DNA of 64,000 nt from contig NC_016462.1 in the NCBI RefSeq assembly GCF_000226115.1, positions 3,224,001 through 3,288,000 of the forward strand, given 5' to 3'. The notes beneath the pieces are model-generated. The model saw only the letters and a list, made by a program, of their open reading frames with translations, searched no databases and was not told where the DNA came from. The stretch's first letter is position 1; each line of letters begins with the position of its first letter. Position numbers and translations under genes: made by a program. This DNA is from Thermothielavioides terrestris NRRL 8126. Taxonomy: Eukaryota > Ascomycota > Sordariomycetes > Sordariales > Chaetomiaceae. Shown in pieces: positions 30,101-42,613 of this stretch.

Positions 30101-30269
30101 GTCGTATCGCATCGCTAGCTCTCTAACCGAGCTAACCGACTGCTCTAGCAAATGCTATAGCTATAGCTATACCTAAGAGCTCTATAGGCCTGCTTTAGGC
30201 CCTGTTATATAGCCGTCTAAGCGTTCTAAGCGTTACTACGTAGTTGGAAGCGCTAGCTAGTACCAACCT

Positions 30270-31149
30270 CTAAAAACTCCCCTCTAATTCTATTGTCGAA
30301 TAGCTAAAAGTCGTACTACGTAGTAAGCAGTATATCCCGGAAGACTAGCTAGCTAAGAAGAGGCTCTAGAAGTCGTAGATCGCTAGCTATAGCAGCTTTC
30401 TTATCGAGGCTACTAATAGCAAGCTAGGAGAACTATCCTAGTGTTGCAAATACTACGATAAGACCTTCAAAGTAACGGCAATAAGCAATGCTATAGCCTA
30501 TCTCTTAAACGAATACAACCGCTATAACAATACAAAGAAATAGCTAACGAAGAGACTAAAGATATCCGTCTTAGAGTTATAGCGAGCTATAGCTTATACC
30601 CTAGTCGTTTAGCCTATAGCCAATTCGATTAAAACGTTGCTAATTATCTAGATCGTTTAAAACGACCTCCCTTTTATAGCTATTAAAGATATATACTTCT
30701 ATTAACTCTTTACAATGTTTAATTAAAAGCTTCTTAAGTTTATTCTAACGTATAGCAATACAATATAAAATTAGGTAGATAAGCGGTATTACAAAGAGAA
30801 GGAAGCTATTAAATAGATACTCGTATTATTAAGGTTCTTAAAGCATCTTTCCTTCGATACCTAGACCTCTCCGAATTTATATATACTCCTCGCTATCGTA
30901 GTTCACTTTGTTAATAGCTAGTTCAACATATAGACGAAGTTATTACACTTAGTTTAGCTCTATAGCTCGTACTCTAACAATATATAAGCGATAGAGATTA
31001 TAAAGGTTCTCTACAACTTCGATCTAGCTAAGGATATTAGCTTCTTCTAATACGACAATATAGCCTTGAACGATATATATATTATAGCGATCCTGAGCCG
31101 TATCTAGCCCGAGTTCCTACCTATAAGAAAACAACAACAGCTTTACTAT
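30270..31149 (+). pseudogene. hAT transposase, N-terminal half (RIP-inactivated, split by insertion)
   Basis: A plus-strand frame with multiple RIP-type stops shows a BED-finger-like CCKYYDKTFK around 30450, followed by the hAT core pattern (LSFDTQTSPNLYILLAIVVHFVNS type, about 30850-30920) and an NIALNDIYIIAIL-like segment near 31060-31090. The frame stops at 31149, where a retrotransposon LTR begins, and resumes at 50181. Joining the two sides across one copy of the CTAT duplication restores a continuous hAT motif (…LYYLRYIVNL…). That proves one gene was split. The terminal inverted repeats of the hAT element were not located. Confidence 0.8.
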
Positions 31150-31639
31150 TGAAATAGTGCAAAACCTCTACACCAACCTACTCTACTACACCTAGGACTA
31201 GGTACACGAGATAGCTCCCAAAGGAATGTAGTGTCCCTCTAGACGGATGAAGATAGTACGTATCGAGTAGTGGGAAGGATGTCTTCCGAGAGGAAGACAT
31301 ATAACTTAGGTACATCTAGTAGAATATAGTAGAAAGACAAGAGACAACAAGAATACGATCAGGGCTTAATAGCTTAAACACCTATCGTCTAGACAAAGGT
31401 AGAATAACGAAAGGAAAGGCTTAATAGCTCTCCTAGATAAAGGAGGACCATCAACGTAGTGCTAATAGATATATATTGACAATTGCTTAATGTCTTTCTT
31501 AATAACGAAGAAGATAGGCTTAGCCTACTTAAATATATACGATTAGAGGGCTAGACCCTCGAGCAACGAATACAATATATTGAAACTAATAGAAAAAAAA
31601 CTAGGTCCTTATATCTAGGTAGTCTATTACTCTAATTTA
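31150..31639 (-). repeat. Left (3') LTR of the nested gypsy element
   Basis: This 490-bp copy pairs with 49691-50180. Differences in the first 17 positions are all C/T or G/A transitions, as RIP would make. Confidence 0.88.
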
Positions 31640-34600
31640 CACTTCCCTTTTAAGCTTACTATATACTTCTATAGGCAAGCTCGTACCTTAAAAGCTCCTT
31701 AGTATATACCTTTTATCGTTGCTACTCTTTAAGCTACTCTCTATATATAGCTCTCTCGGCTTATAAAAGTCTAGCTAGCTATAGTAGCTAATTACATCGT
31801 CTTTTATACTCCTCTACCTCCTTAATATATATATCCTATCCTTGCTACTATACTAGATACTTATACTTATAGACGAAGGTGTAGTTATATAGGTCGTATA
31901 ATAGTAGGCAAAGTAGCTGCTTAGGCTTAGTAGGCTCTTTATAAAGGCGCTTACTATAGTACTATACCGAGGGTAATATATAGCTAGATAATATAAGCGA
32001 TCTTTGTATCTACAAATGCTTCTATATTAGCGAGTAAAGTATCTTAAGATAGTTTAGCCTCCTTATAAGCGTATAGACAAGCGTCTCCTCTTCCTAGAGG
32101 TAGAGATTAAGTGCTATTGTCCTAAGTACCGCCTATACTAAGGCCCTAAGCTTTTTAACCTATATACTACTAAGGAGGTATTTCTAGTCGAACTTGTCTA
32201 TAGGGGCGTCGACGAGCTTTTGAGCTATAGTCGCCTATATTATAGCGATCTCTATAATCTTAACCTCAACGTTCGCCTAGGTCGATATATTGTTAAGATC
32301 CTCTGCTAGTATAGCCAATAGTCCTAAAGTAGTATTTTAGTCCTCTAGTTAAAGTAATAGAACGGCCTTAAATACTAAAAATGTAGCTTATAACTATTGT
32401 CTAAGGTCGTCTATAAGGTCTTACAAAGATAGCTCGCTACTATTAGGAGCGGGGGCTCCTAGAAGGAAGGGGGTATACGTTGAAGTGACGGAGTACGAGC
32501 AAGGCATACGCAGAGCACGCGCTTTAGGGTAGCTACGAGGTAGGGGGGGTGCGGGTAGTTGCATTGAACGCTGGCCTCTCTCACTGCCTGTGGGTTCTAT
32601 CCTCCTTATCTCTCCCATCCTGGCCCTCGATCTTCCTCCGCATCGGCCAGCCTCTATTCCTGAGCTCGCAGATCCTTTCCTAGGCCATCCTGTGGCGCCT
32701 ATATAGCTCCCTGAGTGCGCCTAATCCGCTCTGTTGCCGACCCAATGTCTCAGTTCCCCGCACTTGCTTAGCCTGATGCCCCGCACTTCGCTCAGCTCTA
32801 TGCCCCTCCGATCGCTCCTCCGGGTGGCTCGCGTGATCCAGGCTACTGACGTACGCCCTAGTGGCGTACGTAGATGACCTACGTAGTGCCCTGTGGTTGG
32901 CCAGGCTGTGCCGGGTGCCGGATGCAGGGCGAGGTGGTCGGGCCGAGGGTTGTGCCAGGTGCCAAGGCGCGTTCCGAGGGCTGTGCCGGGTGCCGAGGCG
33001 GGTCCCGCGGGTTAGGGTGGTTCCGGGGCATGACAGCTACTTAGCTATCCGTCTAGCAGGAGCTCTATAATCCTATAGTAGTACGCTTAGTATACTATCT
33101 TTTACTTTGATTAAAGTATAAGGATTAGCTATATAGTAGCGATTAATCCTTTCTCGCTCTAGTCAAAGATTTAGGCTTACCTAAATAATACTAAGTATAT
33201 AGCTAAGATCCTAAGTTCTACGTCGTTGAACTAGTTGTAGATATATATAGGCAAGTCGTCGAGCCTAAGAATATCTAGCTTATTAAGTGTAAATACGTCG
33301 TTGGCCTAGATGATCTTAATCACCTTATCTTTGTTATACTCTAAGAGTATAGAATATATAGGTTCTTAGGTTAAAGACAATAGGTTTAGAGGAAGCTTAT
33401 ATATCTTATCTTTGTTCTATTATAGCAAAGAGATTCTTTTAATGTAGAGTAGGCAATCTTTAAAGGTACTAAGAGTATTCCTATAAGCTTCTAACTATAA
33501 GTGCAATATACATTGCTATATAACCTTTTTACTATCTCCCTAATATAGTTGAAGCTAAAGCATCTTAAATTACATTAGTCTATCTAGAAGGCGGGGCTAA
33601 AGCTCTTAAAGAAAAGCTTATATAAACTCTAGGACGAACTATCTATACTCCTATCCTATACTTTACTAAGGGTAGTAGACAATTACCTCTTTATATAGCT
33701 ACGACTAAGGGAATCTATAGACGGACTAGAAGGCGATCTAGACCTTTAATAAGATATCGATATATATCTTTATATTTTTAAGTATAGAGTTAAAGTAGTA
33801 AAGCTAGCCTATAACTTAATCGAAGATTATAATAGTCTAATACCTTCTATCAATAAAGCAAAGAAAGACCTAGAAATGACAATAGTTAGTAATAACCTTT
33901 TAGTTAGACCGGTAGAACTCCTTTAGTATAGGACTAGTATCTAAGATAGGCTATAGATAAAACTAGAGATAGTCTTTATAAGGACAAAAGAAAACCTATA
34001 TAATATCTAAAATTATTTAGCCCTCTAGCTATTCCTTAGCGAGTAGTATACCTTCTATATCGAAGAGCGAAATACCTATATCTATAAAACTAATCTTAAA
34101 AAATTGATCTATTATATACCTTTCCTTTAGCTAGCTTAGGAATAGATAGCTTACAATCTTAGGGTTTATACTAAGCCGAGGGCTCTAAATCTAATTAGGT
34201 CGCTAGTTGATTATATTTTATAAGTACTTCTTTAGGGTTTATAGAAATAGAAAAAGCTTAGGACTAGTCTCCTTAGGGTAACTTAGTATCTTTAAGTCTA
34301 GCTTTTGCTTTATAAAAGAGGTATAATACCTCGCTTAATCGCTATCTTCTACTAGCCTCTATAAACCTAGTGGTATATAAAATTTAAGCTCTCTAAGTAG
34401 CTACTTCTATCTTAGGGCAACGGTTATATCGGCCTAAAATTATATAGGCCCTACGAAATTAGGAATCCTATAACGACCTATAGCGATACTTATAATAGTA
34501 TATAAAAATTTAGCTTAATAGAAAAGTCGCTCTCTAGGTAAAAAGATCTAGACTGATTAAAGCGATTGTAAGAAAATCTAAAGTGTAGTAAACGAAGCGA

Positions 34601-36987
34601 AAGAAATAGTTGATTGTAAAAGAGCTAGTAGGAGGATTAAAAAAAGGGGTAGACAAGCCTTTAAAGGTAGGAGGGCTACTTAGCTCTTTCCTAATCTAGG
34701 TAAAAAAAAAAATAGATAAGGCCTATAGCGCCTGCTAATTGGCTAGAGATAGGCTAGAAAAGAGCGTTTGCCTCCTAAATTCTTAAGGCCTTCCTCTCCT
34801 CCTTACTATCTTAGAACTATTTCCTTCCTCTAACCTTCTTACTACCTTATTCTAGTACCTTCGTCTCTCTAAATAGATTAAGTTCTTAGTAGTCGAGTCT
34901 TCTACTTCCCTTTTAAATTTATATATAGCTTCTATATATAAATTCGTAACCTAAAACCAAGATGTTAAATAACTAGTATACCTACAATGTCTTATAGGAA
35001 ATTACTAATAAAGTAGACGACTAAAGGCCTTTATTATATAGGATTATAAATCGCTAGATCGATCTTTTGCTAGTACTGAAAACGAACATTTTTATAGCCT
35101 AGAAGTACATTTAGGTAGTTCAAAGTAAGATAAAGGATCTGCTAATGCCAAAAGATAAACGTTATACTAACAAGTATACTACAATCTTAGTTAAATATAA
35201 GGCTATCTATAGTATAATTAAGATCTTTCAACTAAATGTTAGGCTACTATATATCTAATAGGTCCTACTAAGCAACTAGTAAGATTAATATAAAATATAG
35301 CAATCGGTTTATATTGACGATAGGCTAATTAATATAATTAAATAGCATTATAACACCTTAGTGCTTTGTCTAATATATATAGAGCATTATAATAATAGAC
35401 CGTTTAAACGTTGAATATACTATCTTACTATATATTTAAACTGAGCTTTAGCTCTTTTAATCTAGGTATAGAGTTATAAATAAATACTATATTTCCCTTT
35501 TATATTTGCCTTTTAAGTAGAAGAAGACTAATACTCCTATAGTAATAAAGTTCTTTACTAAAGCTATAAACTATTGTACTAGCGTTCAACAACTCCTTTT
35601 AATAAAGATAGGGATATCTATATAATCTAGCCCTTTAATAGCTACGCTTCTTTTACTCCTCTCTTTATTAACAAGTATACCAACTATATTTAGTTAGAGA
35701 AGGAATATACCTAGACTTATATCTATAGGAATAATCAAAAGCACCTAGCTTAGGATTTAATTTTATAGAGCTATCTCCTATATAATCTAAAGAATAATCC
35801 TAGGTTGAAGCTATACCTAGAAGAAGTAGGCTAAAAGTAGTTTATCTCGCTAAAGGATACTATTAAAGAGTAGATAGTATAGTACTAGGTTAACTATAAA
35901 AGCTTATACTACTAAAGGACAGAGACAACGAACAGAGATAGGCAAGGGGTAGGATATAGCCTAGGAGCTTAGCCTATAGACAGTAGATTAAAAGACTATA
36001 TACCCTAATTATAGATTTTTCTTAGCCTTGACTTTAGCTCTAAGAAACTTAGTCCTATATAATAGAAACTATCTATCTAGAGGGCAAAAGTGAAAAGAAA
36101 AAGGTATAAATGACTATAAGGCCCCTAAAAGTAAGGTTACTCCCTAGGAGGAAAACTTAGATATTAGCGAAAAAAAATAAGGTCCTAAAGGCTAAAAATA
36201 AACAAAAGATAATAGATAGACAAAGACTAAGTAAAATATAACTAACAAAGATATTACTAACGAGTAGAAGGCCAATATAACAATAGGTATTAGAAAGGAA
36301 ACGTAGCTAAACGCTAGTGAAACTATTAAAGGCAATAGCTTCTATGCCCTCCCTCTCTTCTAGAATATACGTCCCTATACGTCTAGAGGGCCAATGTTAA
36401 AAATTAGGTAGTTTTCTATAGGGGATTTCAACGATAAACTTCTAACGAGGTCGCTCTTTCCTTACCCCCTTTACAATCGAGCGAGTCTAGCTAGCCTAAG
36501 GCGCTATAGTACGACTAAGGGTTTCTTCTTCAAAGACCTCCTCCTCAACTATAATCGTAGCGTCTTCTACACCGTCCTCTCTTATTAACCTATCGTCGTA
36601 ATCGCTTATACTATAGATGTCGTTGTAATCTAGAACTACAATGCTATTATAGAGAAGCCTATTTAGGTAATTGACATAGCTACCTAGGCTAGTAAAGACG
36701 TAGGCACAGTCCCCCTCTACCTAGTTAAGGCTAGTGCTATCGGCGACACTATATTCCCTTTCACTATCGTCGGTAAGCGTCGAATAATGTACATTTATAG
36801 AATCTACACCCTTACTATGATTATCGTTACTACTAGTAGCTCCTAAGTAACTAGCATTTATAGAATCCTACTCCTCGTCGCTATAGCCTTTGTCGCTAAC
36901 CTCGTTGCAATGCCTACCGTTATAGCGCTCCTCTCTATAATAGAATAAGGTCGGTCTATCCGCCTCTAGCTAAACGTTATCTAGTTT
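31640..36987. repeat. Degenerate repeat DNA of unresolved origin inside the LTR element
   Basis: The stretch is TpA-rich and RIP-like throughout except for the GC-rich island at 32438-33046. It cannot all belong to the gypsy element, whose pol is already accounted for to the right. Plus-strand fragments near 32040-32440 and 35660-36110 look like degraded element ORFs. No family-specific motif was secured. The motif acttcccttttaa plus flanking similarity recurs at about 31641 and 34904, hinting at another duplicated piece. Confidence 0.5.
32438..33046. repeat. GC-rich, apparently non-RIPed LTR-like island
   Basis: About 600 bp of GC-rich sequence sits inside 34 kb of AT-rich RIPed DNA. A purine-rich run (AAGGAAGGGGG, about 32461-32473) precedes a segment that begins TGAAGTGACGG (32481) and ends CATGACA (33035). 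That gives 555 bp with TG...CA ends; on the minus strand it starts TGTCATGCCCC, a common look for fungal gypsy LTRs. It contains a GTACGCC...GGCGTAC inverted repeat (about 32851-32870) and three imperfect copies of a GTGCCGGGTGCC unit (about 32907-33000). No matching flanking duplication was found. A solo LTR or one LTR of a truncated element is the best guess. Confidence 0.55.
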
Positions 36988-38199
36988 AAAGAATTTCTTT
37001 ATTATTATTATTATTATTATTAATCTTATACTGAAGAGGTACTTAATACCTCGCCACTAAAGGCAAGCGGTCCCTCCACCTCTATATATACCACTTATAT
37101 ACAACGCTTATACTACGTTCCCGCTACGTAGGGCGGGCTTCCTTAATTCTTTCTCTCCAACTCGCTAGAACTTACCTTTCTAGCCTAGTAGCGACGGAGA
37201 TATAGTATAGCGGCCTATATGGCCTGTTACGCACTACTTACGTATACGATATGCTCCTAGCGTAGGTGCTATAGCCGCTAGGCGCGCTATATACTCGCGA
37301 GGAGCGGCTAGAGGCCGACCTTTCTACGCCTCTTCCTCCTCTTCTTACGCCTCTTGTCTACGCCTAAGTCCTTGTAGCTAGCCGCTAGAGGCTCCTCTAC
37401 TGTACTATCCTAGCTACTACGCTCCTACTATATACCTATAATGCTCTTTACTACTCCCTTATATCCCGCCTTGCCCTCGATGTTCAATTCGAGTGCTAGC
37501 TAGTACTCCTATAGGCGCCTAGTGCACATTAGCTATCCAATGATCCTCTAGGCGCCTCCCCTACTCCTAAGTAGTATAAGCAGTGTATATTAGTCTTAGA
37601 CGTAGGGCCTCTCTACGGTAACCGCGGGGTCCCTATAGCGTATTGCAAAGTAGGCGATAGTCTTAGGTGCCTCGCTATAATAGTAAAGTGGTATAGACGT
37701 ATCTAGTACCCCTTTCTAGAATAGGAACTGCCTAAGGCTAATAGCCCTAGTATACGCCTATATAAGGAGGGAGCTCTACACTTTACTAAGATCCTTATAT
37801 ACCTATAGCACCTAGGTAGAAGGCTCTAAGTTATATAGGTCTACTACTTCCCTATAGTATACTCTCTCTAGCCTCCTAATATCTATATAGTGTATCTATA
37901 TCCCTTTATATACCTTCTACTCCTCTATTGTAGCTATATCTACATTGGTATATAGCTATAGCTCTTAGAGCCTTTTATTATTGTCTTTGTCGCTTTTGTT
38001 CTACGCCTTTGCCACTACCGCTAGGCGGTATATAAGGAGCTAGTCCTTGGCCTATAGTTGTCTTTACTTTATAAGAGACTCCCCCCTAGCCGGTCCCGCC
38101 GCTAGAGTATAACGTATATAGCGCCACTTCTTTAACCTTAACGCCACCTTTATATAGACATTGTATAAAAGCTATATAAGCCTAGTTTTCTAGAGCCTC

Positions 38200-39700
38200 T
38201 ACTCAGTATATACCGCCTAGCGGTTAAGGTATAGATCGATAGGGGGTACCTAGGTCTTATTTTCTAGGTTATAGACTAGTATAGCCTTATATACGCTAGT
38301 AACCACCTAGAGGTAGCCCAACTATATTACGCTAAAGCTATATACAATCCTATAGAGAGTCCCTCCGATTAGTGTTAGAGTATACTATACTATTGCTCTA
38401 TACAAAAGGACGCTCTTAATAACCTTTGTATAGATCTCCTAAGCTTATACGATATATACCCTATATATCTTTACTATAAGCCTTATAAAGGTAAACTTCT
38501 ATATAGCTATTTTAGCTTTAACTACCTTCTTATGCGTCTAAAACGAGAGTTTATAGTCTAGCTATATACCTAGGAACCTCGCTAACTCTATAGGTACAAG
38601 TCTTAGCTAACCTTCGCTAAGGATATTAACGACCTCTATATATAGCTATTATACCTTTATAAAGTGGATAAGCTTACTCTTCGCTAGTTCGAACTATATC
38701 CCCTATTCTATAGCCTACTTCTTATATTTAGCAAACCCTCTCTCTAGTATATAGTAGTACACTAGCGTATCCTATCTAAATGTAAAAAGGTTAGTATTAT
38801 CTATATACCTGACTATTAGAAGCCTAATATACGCCTCAAGGGCGTAGAACAGAGAGGTAATAAAGAGGATAAATAGCGCTAGCGATAGTAGCGAGCCCTA
38901 TAATGTACCTTGCTATAGAGTTGTAGGCTTAGCTATAATCCTATTGAACTATAGGCGCGCTATACGATCTTTAAAGTAGCTCTTTAGGAATATAATTAGC
39001 TTTTTCTCAAAGCCTAGTTCCTAAAGTATATATAGCAGTTAGATCTAGTCGACCTAGTCGAAAGCGCTTTTCAAGTCCAGTTGCAATAGCGAAGTGTAGA
39101 TGCTATACGCTTATACCGTCTTTACTACATTAGTCACTACCTAGATTGCTACCTCTATAGACCTATATTACTAGAACCCTATCTACATCTCTAAGAGCAG
39201 CTTATACGCCTTAGCTATATATATTACTTGGTCTACGATAGCCACTTTGATAATCTTGCCTACTACGCTAAATAGCGATATTAGGCAGTACACCCCTACT
39301 TCTATCAGCTGTTTTAGAGACTTCCCTAGCTTCCTAAGGACAACTACCTATATAATATAGAATTTATACGAGAAGTGCTCTAGCTTAAAATAAGTATATA
39401 TAATCGCTATAAACACCTTCGACAATTTATCTTCTTTATTATAGGCCTTAAGGAACTTGTTGGTAAAGAGGTCCTCGCTAAACGCCTTATTTAATCCTAT
39501 ATAGCTTATAATCTCTATAATCTTAGTATTGTAGACCTCCTAGTTAATAGGCGTAGTATTATAAAAAGACCCTTTAGGCTAGTCTCAGTCGAGGATACTA
39601 TTATACTACGCCTATAGTATAGGAAAGAAGCGCCCTACTAGCGCTTTAGCCTTCTAGGTATATATTACTATACTCTAGGGCTCGCTAAGCCCTAGCTAGA
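38200..39700 (-). pseudogene. LINE reverse transcriptase domain (degenerate)
   Basis: The catalytic region reads YIDNTNLFTF, against the usual (F/Y)xDDTNLL of fungal LINEs, with the second Asp changed to Asn (a G-to-A change on the sense strand, as RIP makes). Stops interrupt the frame. Boundaries are approximate. Confidence 0.65.
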
Positions 39701-40329
39701 GCGCTAGCAACGTAGGAGGTTCAAGGCGTTAGTAGCTTCGAAGTTATACCTACCTCTTGATATCCTATATTAGCTTCTACTCTTTCGACGCTCTAACGAA
39801 AGAATAGCGCTAATATAGCGTCTATAACCGCCTAGTATAATGTTTAAACTACTATACTACTTCGCAATAGTATATTTAGGAGCTCGCTATATAGCTCGAT
39901 CGCTAAGCGCGCTTAGCCCTCTTCGTTTCCTATATCGCCTCGTCAACTTTAAGGTTCTACTATAGCGTATAGAATCTCTAATTAAGCTTCTAGTATAGTA
40001 CTACTACGTCTACGATACTAGTTAGCTTATATATCAAGGTATCTACTATATCTTTGAGCTACTCTACTATATCGACCTCCCTAAGCAAGGTAAAGAACTA
40101 CGCCTCAGCTTTGTACCTTTTATAGTCCAATAGCGTCTAGCTATAGCCTAGCAACGTAGCAGCTTTGCCACTACTCCCCCTTAGCGGCACTTCAGCTATC
40201 TAAAGTATATAGTCTAAGCCTACTAAGTTGAATAGCCCTAGCTACTAAGTACCATTGCCCTACGTTACCTAGATATAGTTGATTGTACTATCTCTATTAC
40301 TCTATTAAACCTAGGTAAGTATACTGCGA

Positions 40330-40960
40330 AGCGTATAGAGCTCGAGCTCCTATTCTACTACAATCTAGAGTAGCGCCCCCGCTAATTAGGAGGTTCTATT
40401 GTACTTGTCCTATATTGGGTAGTAAACATTAAAGTCGCCTATAAGTATATTACACCCTCTTAGCTCCTATTCTACTAAGGCGTAAAGTAGTAAACGCTAC
40501 CCTAGCTCCTAGTTAGGCGAGTAGATAGACTATATTATAAAGAGGTCCAACCTCTCCTTTTTAAACGTTACTACTACCTAGTCTTCCCTAGCTTTGGTAG
40601 ACTATATTATATAGTCGAAGCGCTTATTTATATACAACGCTACCCTACTAATACTATATATTATCTTATATTACCCACCTCGCCTATAGGGTAAAGTAGG
40701 CAAGGTTGTAGTCAAACAGATTAGTAGCTCTTAAATCGCTATTAGGTCGAACTCCTCTCTCCCCTTTAATGCCTAATTAAGGCGATATCTACTACTATCG
40801 GTATTCCAATAGAGTACCTTTAACGTTATAGCTATATACCCAGTATAGAGTAGGAGCCCTTAGTTATAACTACATTAAACTATAAAGCTAGCTTAGTTCT
40901 TATATTGTATAGGGGCGCTATACAAATAGCGCTCCTACTCTATACCCTAGCTCTCTAGAA
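40330..40960 (-). pseudogene. LINE endonuclease domain (degenerate)
   Basis: The conceptual minus-strand translation keeps FDLIAIQEL and IGDFNVYYP, core motifs of apurinic-type LINE endonucleases, with in-frame stops between. It lies upstream of the RT domain in the same orientation. Confidence 0.7.
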
Positions 40961-42613
40961 CGTTTATAAGAGTACCCTAAACTGGAATAGGTCTATACCG
41001 TTAAAGCGCCTTACCCTCTAAATGTCAATAGGCTAGCCTACCTTAGTAAAGTACTTCTTTAAGCACTACTCTCCTAACTTATCTTCCTAGCTTCTACGCT
41101 ATATATTCGCCTCTATTACCATCGTTGCCCAAGGTTAAAGTATATAGAACATAAGTAGATAGTTAAGGAACTACTCTCTTATACACCTACGCTACTCCTA
41201 TATAACCTTATAGCTTATATCGAAGGCTATATAGATACCTCTACAATTGATATACTTCGGCCAATACCTAGCTAGGTTAGTCTTTACTAAGCACTACGCC
41301 TCTTACTCCCTTATAGTACTACCATCGCTATACGCTATATAGGCGTAAACTAGACAATATACCTCCTCCTCTTTATAAAATACCGCCTTATACCCCTATT
41401 TCCTATATTTAAAGTATAAGATCGTATATATAGCGCCTTTAAAGCACTTGCAAAGGTAGACTATATAGTTAAGTAAAACACCCTAATCAATAAGCTTTAT
41501 AGCTTCTTTGACTATATAAAGCTCGACCAATATATATATCGTATATAGCCCCTAATCGCCCTTAGTACTACCCTATAGTGTATATAGCCTCGTATATACG
41601 ATCTAAACCTTATTCTCTCTTGCCAAGTCCGCTACTAAGCAGCCAAGGTTATCCCTATACCTCGCTAAGGCAGCTAGCTATATACCCTTCGCTAGTACTA
41701 TAAAGGTATAGCGCTTAAACACTATAGTCGCCCTAAATATAGTAGTAACCTATACCTTATTATCTTTATCAACAAACTACGCCTAACGATCCTCCTTAAA
41801 TATAATCACTACGTTCCTACTCTTCAATAGCTTCTATACTACGATAACGCTATTTCTACCACCCCCTATAGTCGCTCCCGTCGTAGCTATAGCTACATTT
41901 ATCGCCTAGACTATATCCTCTATACTTCTATTGACAATATCTATAAATGCCTACCTAAGGTCGATTACAAACTTATAAAATAGCTTCCTTAGTATATACT
42001 ATATATAGCTTTTAAGTAGCTAGGACACTAACGTCGTAGTTATACCCTGCCTTACTACCTAGGCCTAGGTCCTCGCCTATATACCTCTAACGCCTACCTA
42101 TAGCCTAACTTTGCTCTTAATCTATATAACCTCCTCTTTTATATAGTCGACGCTTTTATATAGCTCGTATATATCGTAGGGGCAGTTTAGCTTATCTCGA
42201 AACACCTTACAATAGTATATATATACAATAGCCTATATATATAGCTATATCTTTAGCGACACTAAGGTGTAGAACTTTTATAAAAGCCTCGATCTTTTGT
42301 CGCTAGCGCCCTTAGTATATATATTCCAATCGTTCGTAGCTCCTATAGGAGGGAGCCCAAGTCTTTAGTCGCGTCGGTCAGGGTATTTATATACGTTAGC
42401 TATAATGTCACAACTTATAGCGCCTACTATCGGACCACCACTATCGCCACTACGACCTACATAGCTACTACGTCCCCTCTACAACATCGTAGATAGGGGC
42501 AATTAGGTGCACTAAGTACATTCACGTTGTCGAATTCGATTTTAACTCAACAGTTCCTTCGCAATCGGCGTTTAAGCGCAAAGAAGCTCCTTTCTTCCAA
42601 AGAATTTCTTTAT

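Larger units (their letters stand above)
37003..42598 (-). mobile_element. Tad-like LINE (non-LTR retrotransposon), 5.6 kb, RIP-inactivated
   Basis: The 15-mer AAAGAATTTCTTTAT flanks the element at 36988-37002 and 42599-42613 as a target-site duplication. The left end is a run of ATT triplets (about 37001-37020), which on the minus strand is an (AAT)n 3' tail. The minus strand encodes, with many RIP stops, an endonuclease/exonuclease/phosphatase-type domain (FDLIAI near 40750; IGDFNVYYP near 40400-40455). Further along is a reverse transcriptase with a YxDxTNL catalytic box (reading YIDNTNL, about 38791-38815). This EN-then-RT order and the tail identify a LINE of the fungal Tad/jockey-like kind. 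An ORF1 should lie between about 41700 and 42550 but was not resolved. It inserted into the gypsy interior. Confidence 0.85.

Noticed and set aside
37001..37020. (ATT)n as an independent microsatellite
   Set aside because: Its place directly inside the 15-bp duplication makes it the LINE 3' tail.
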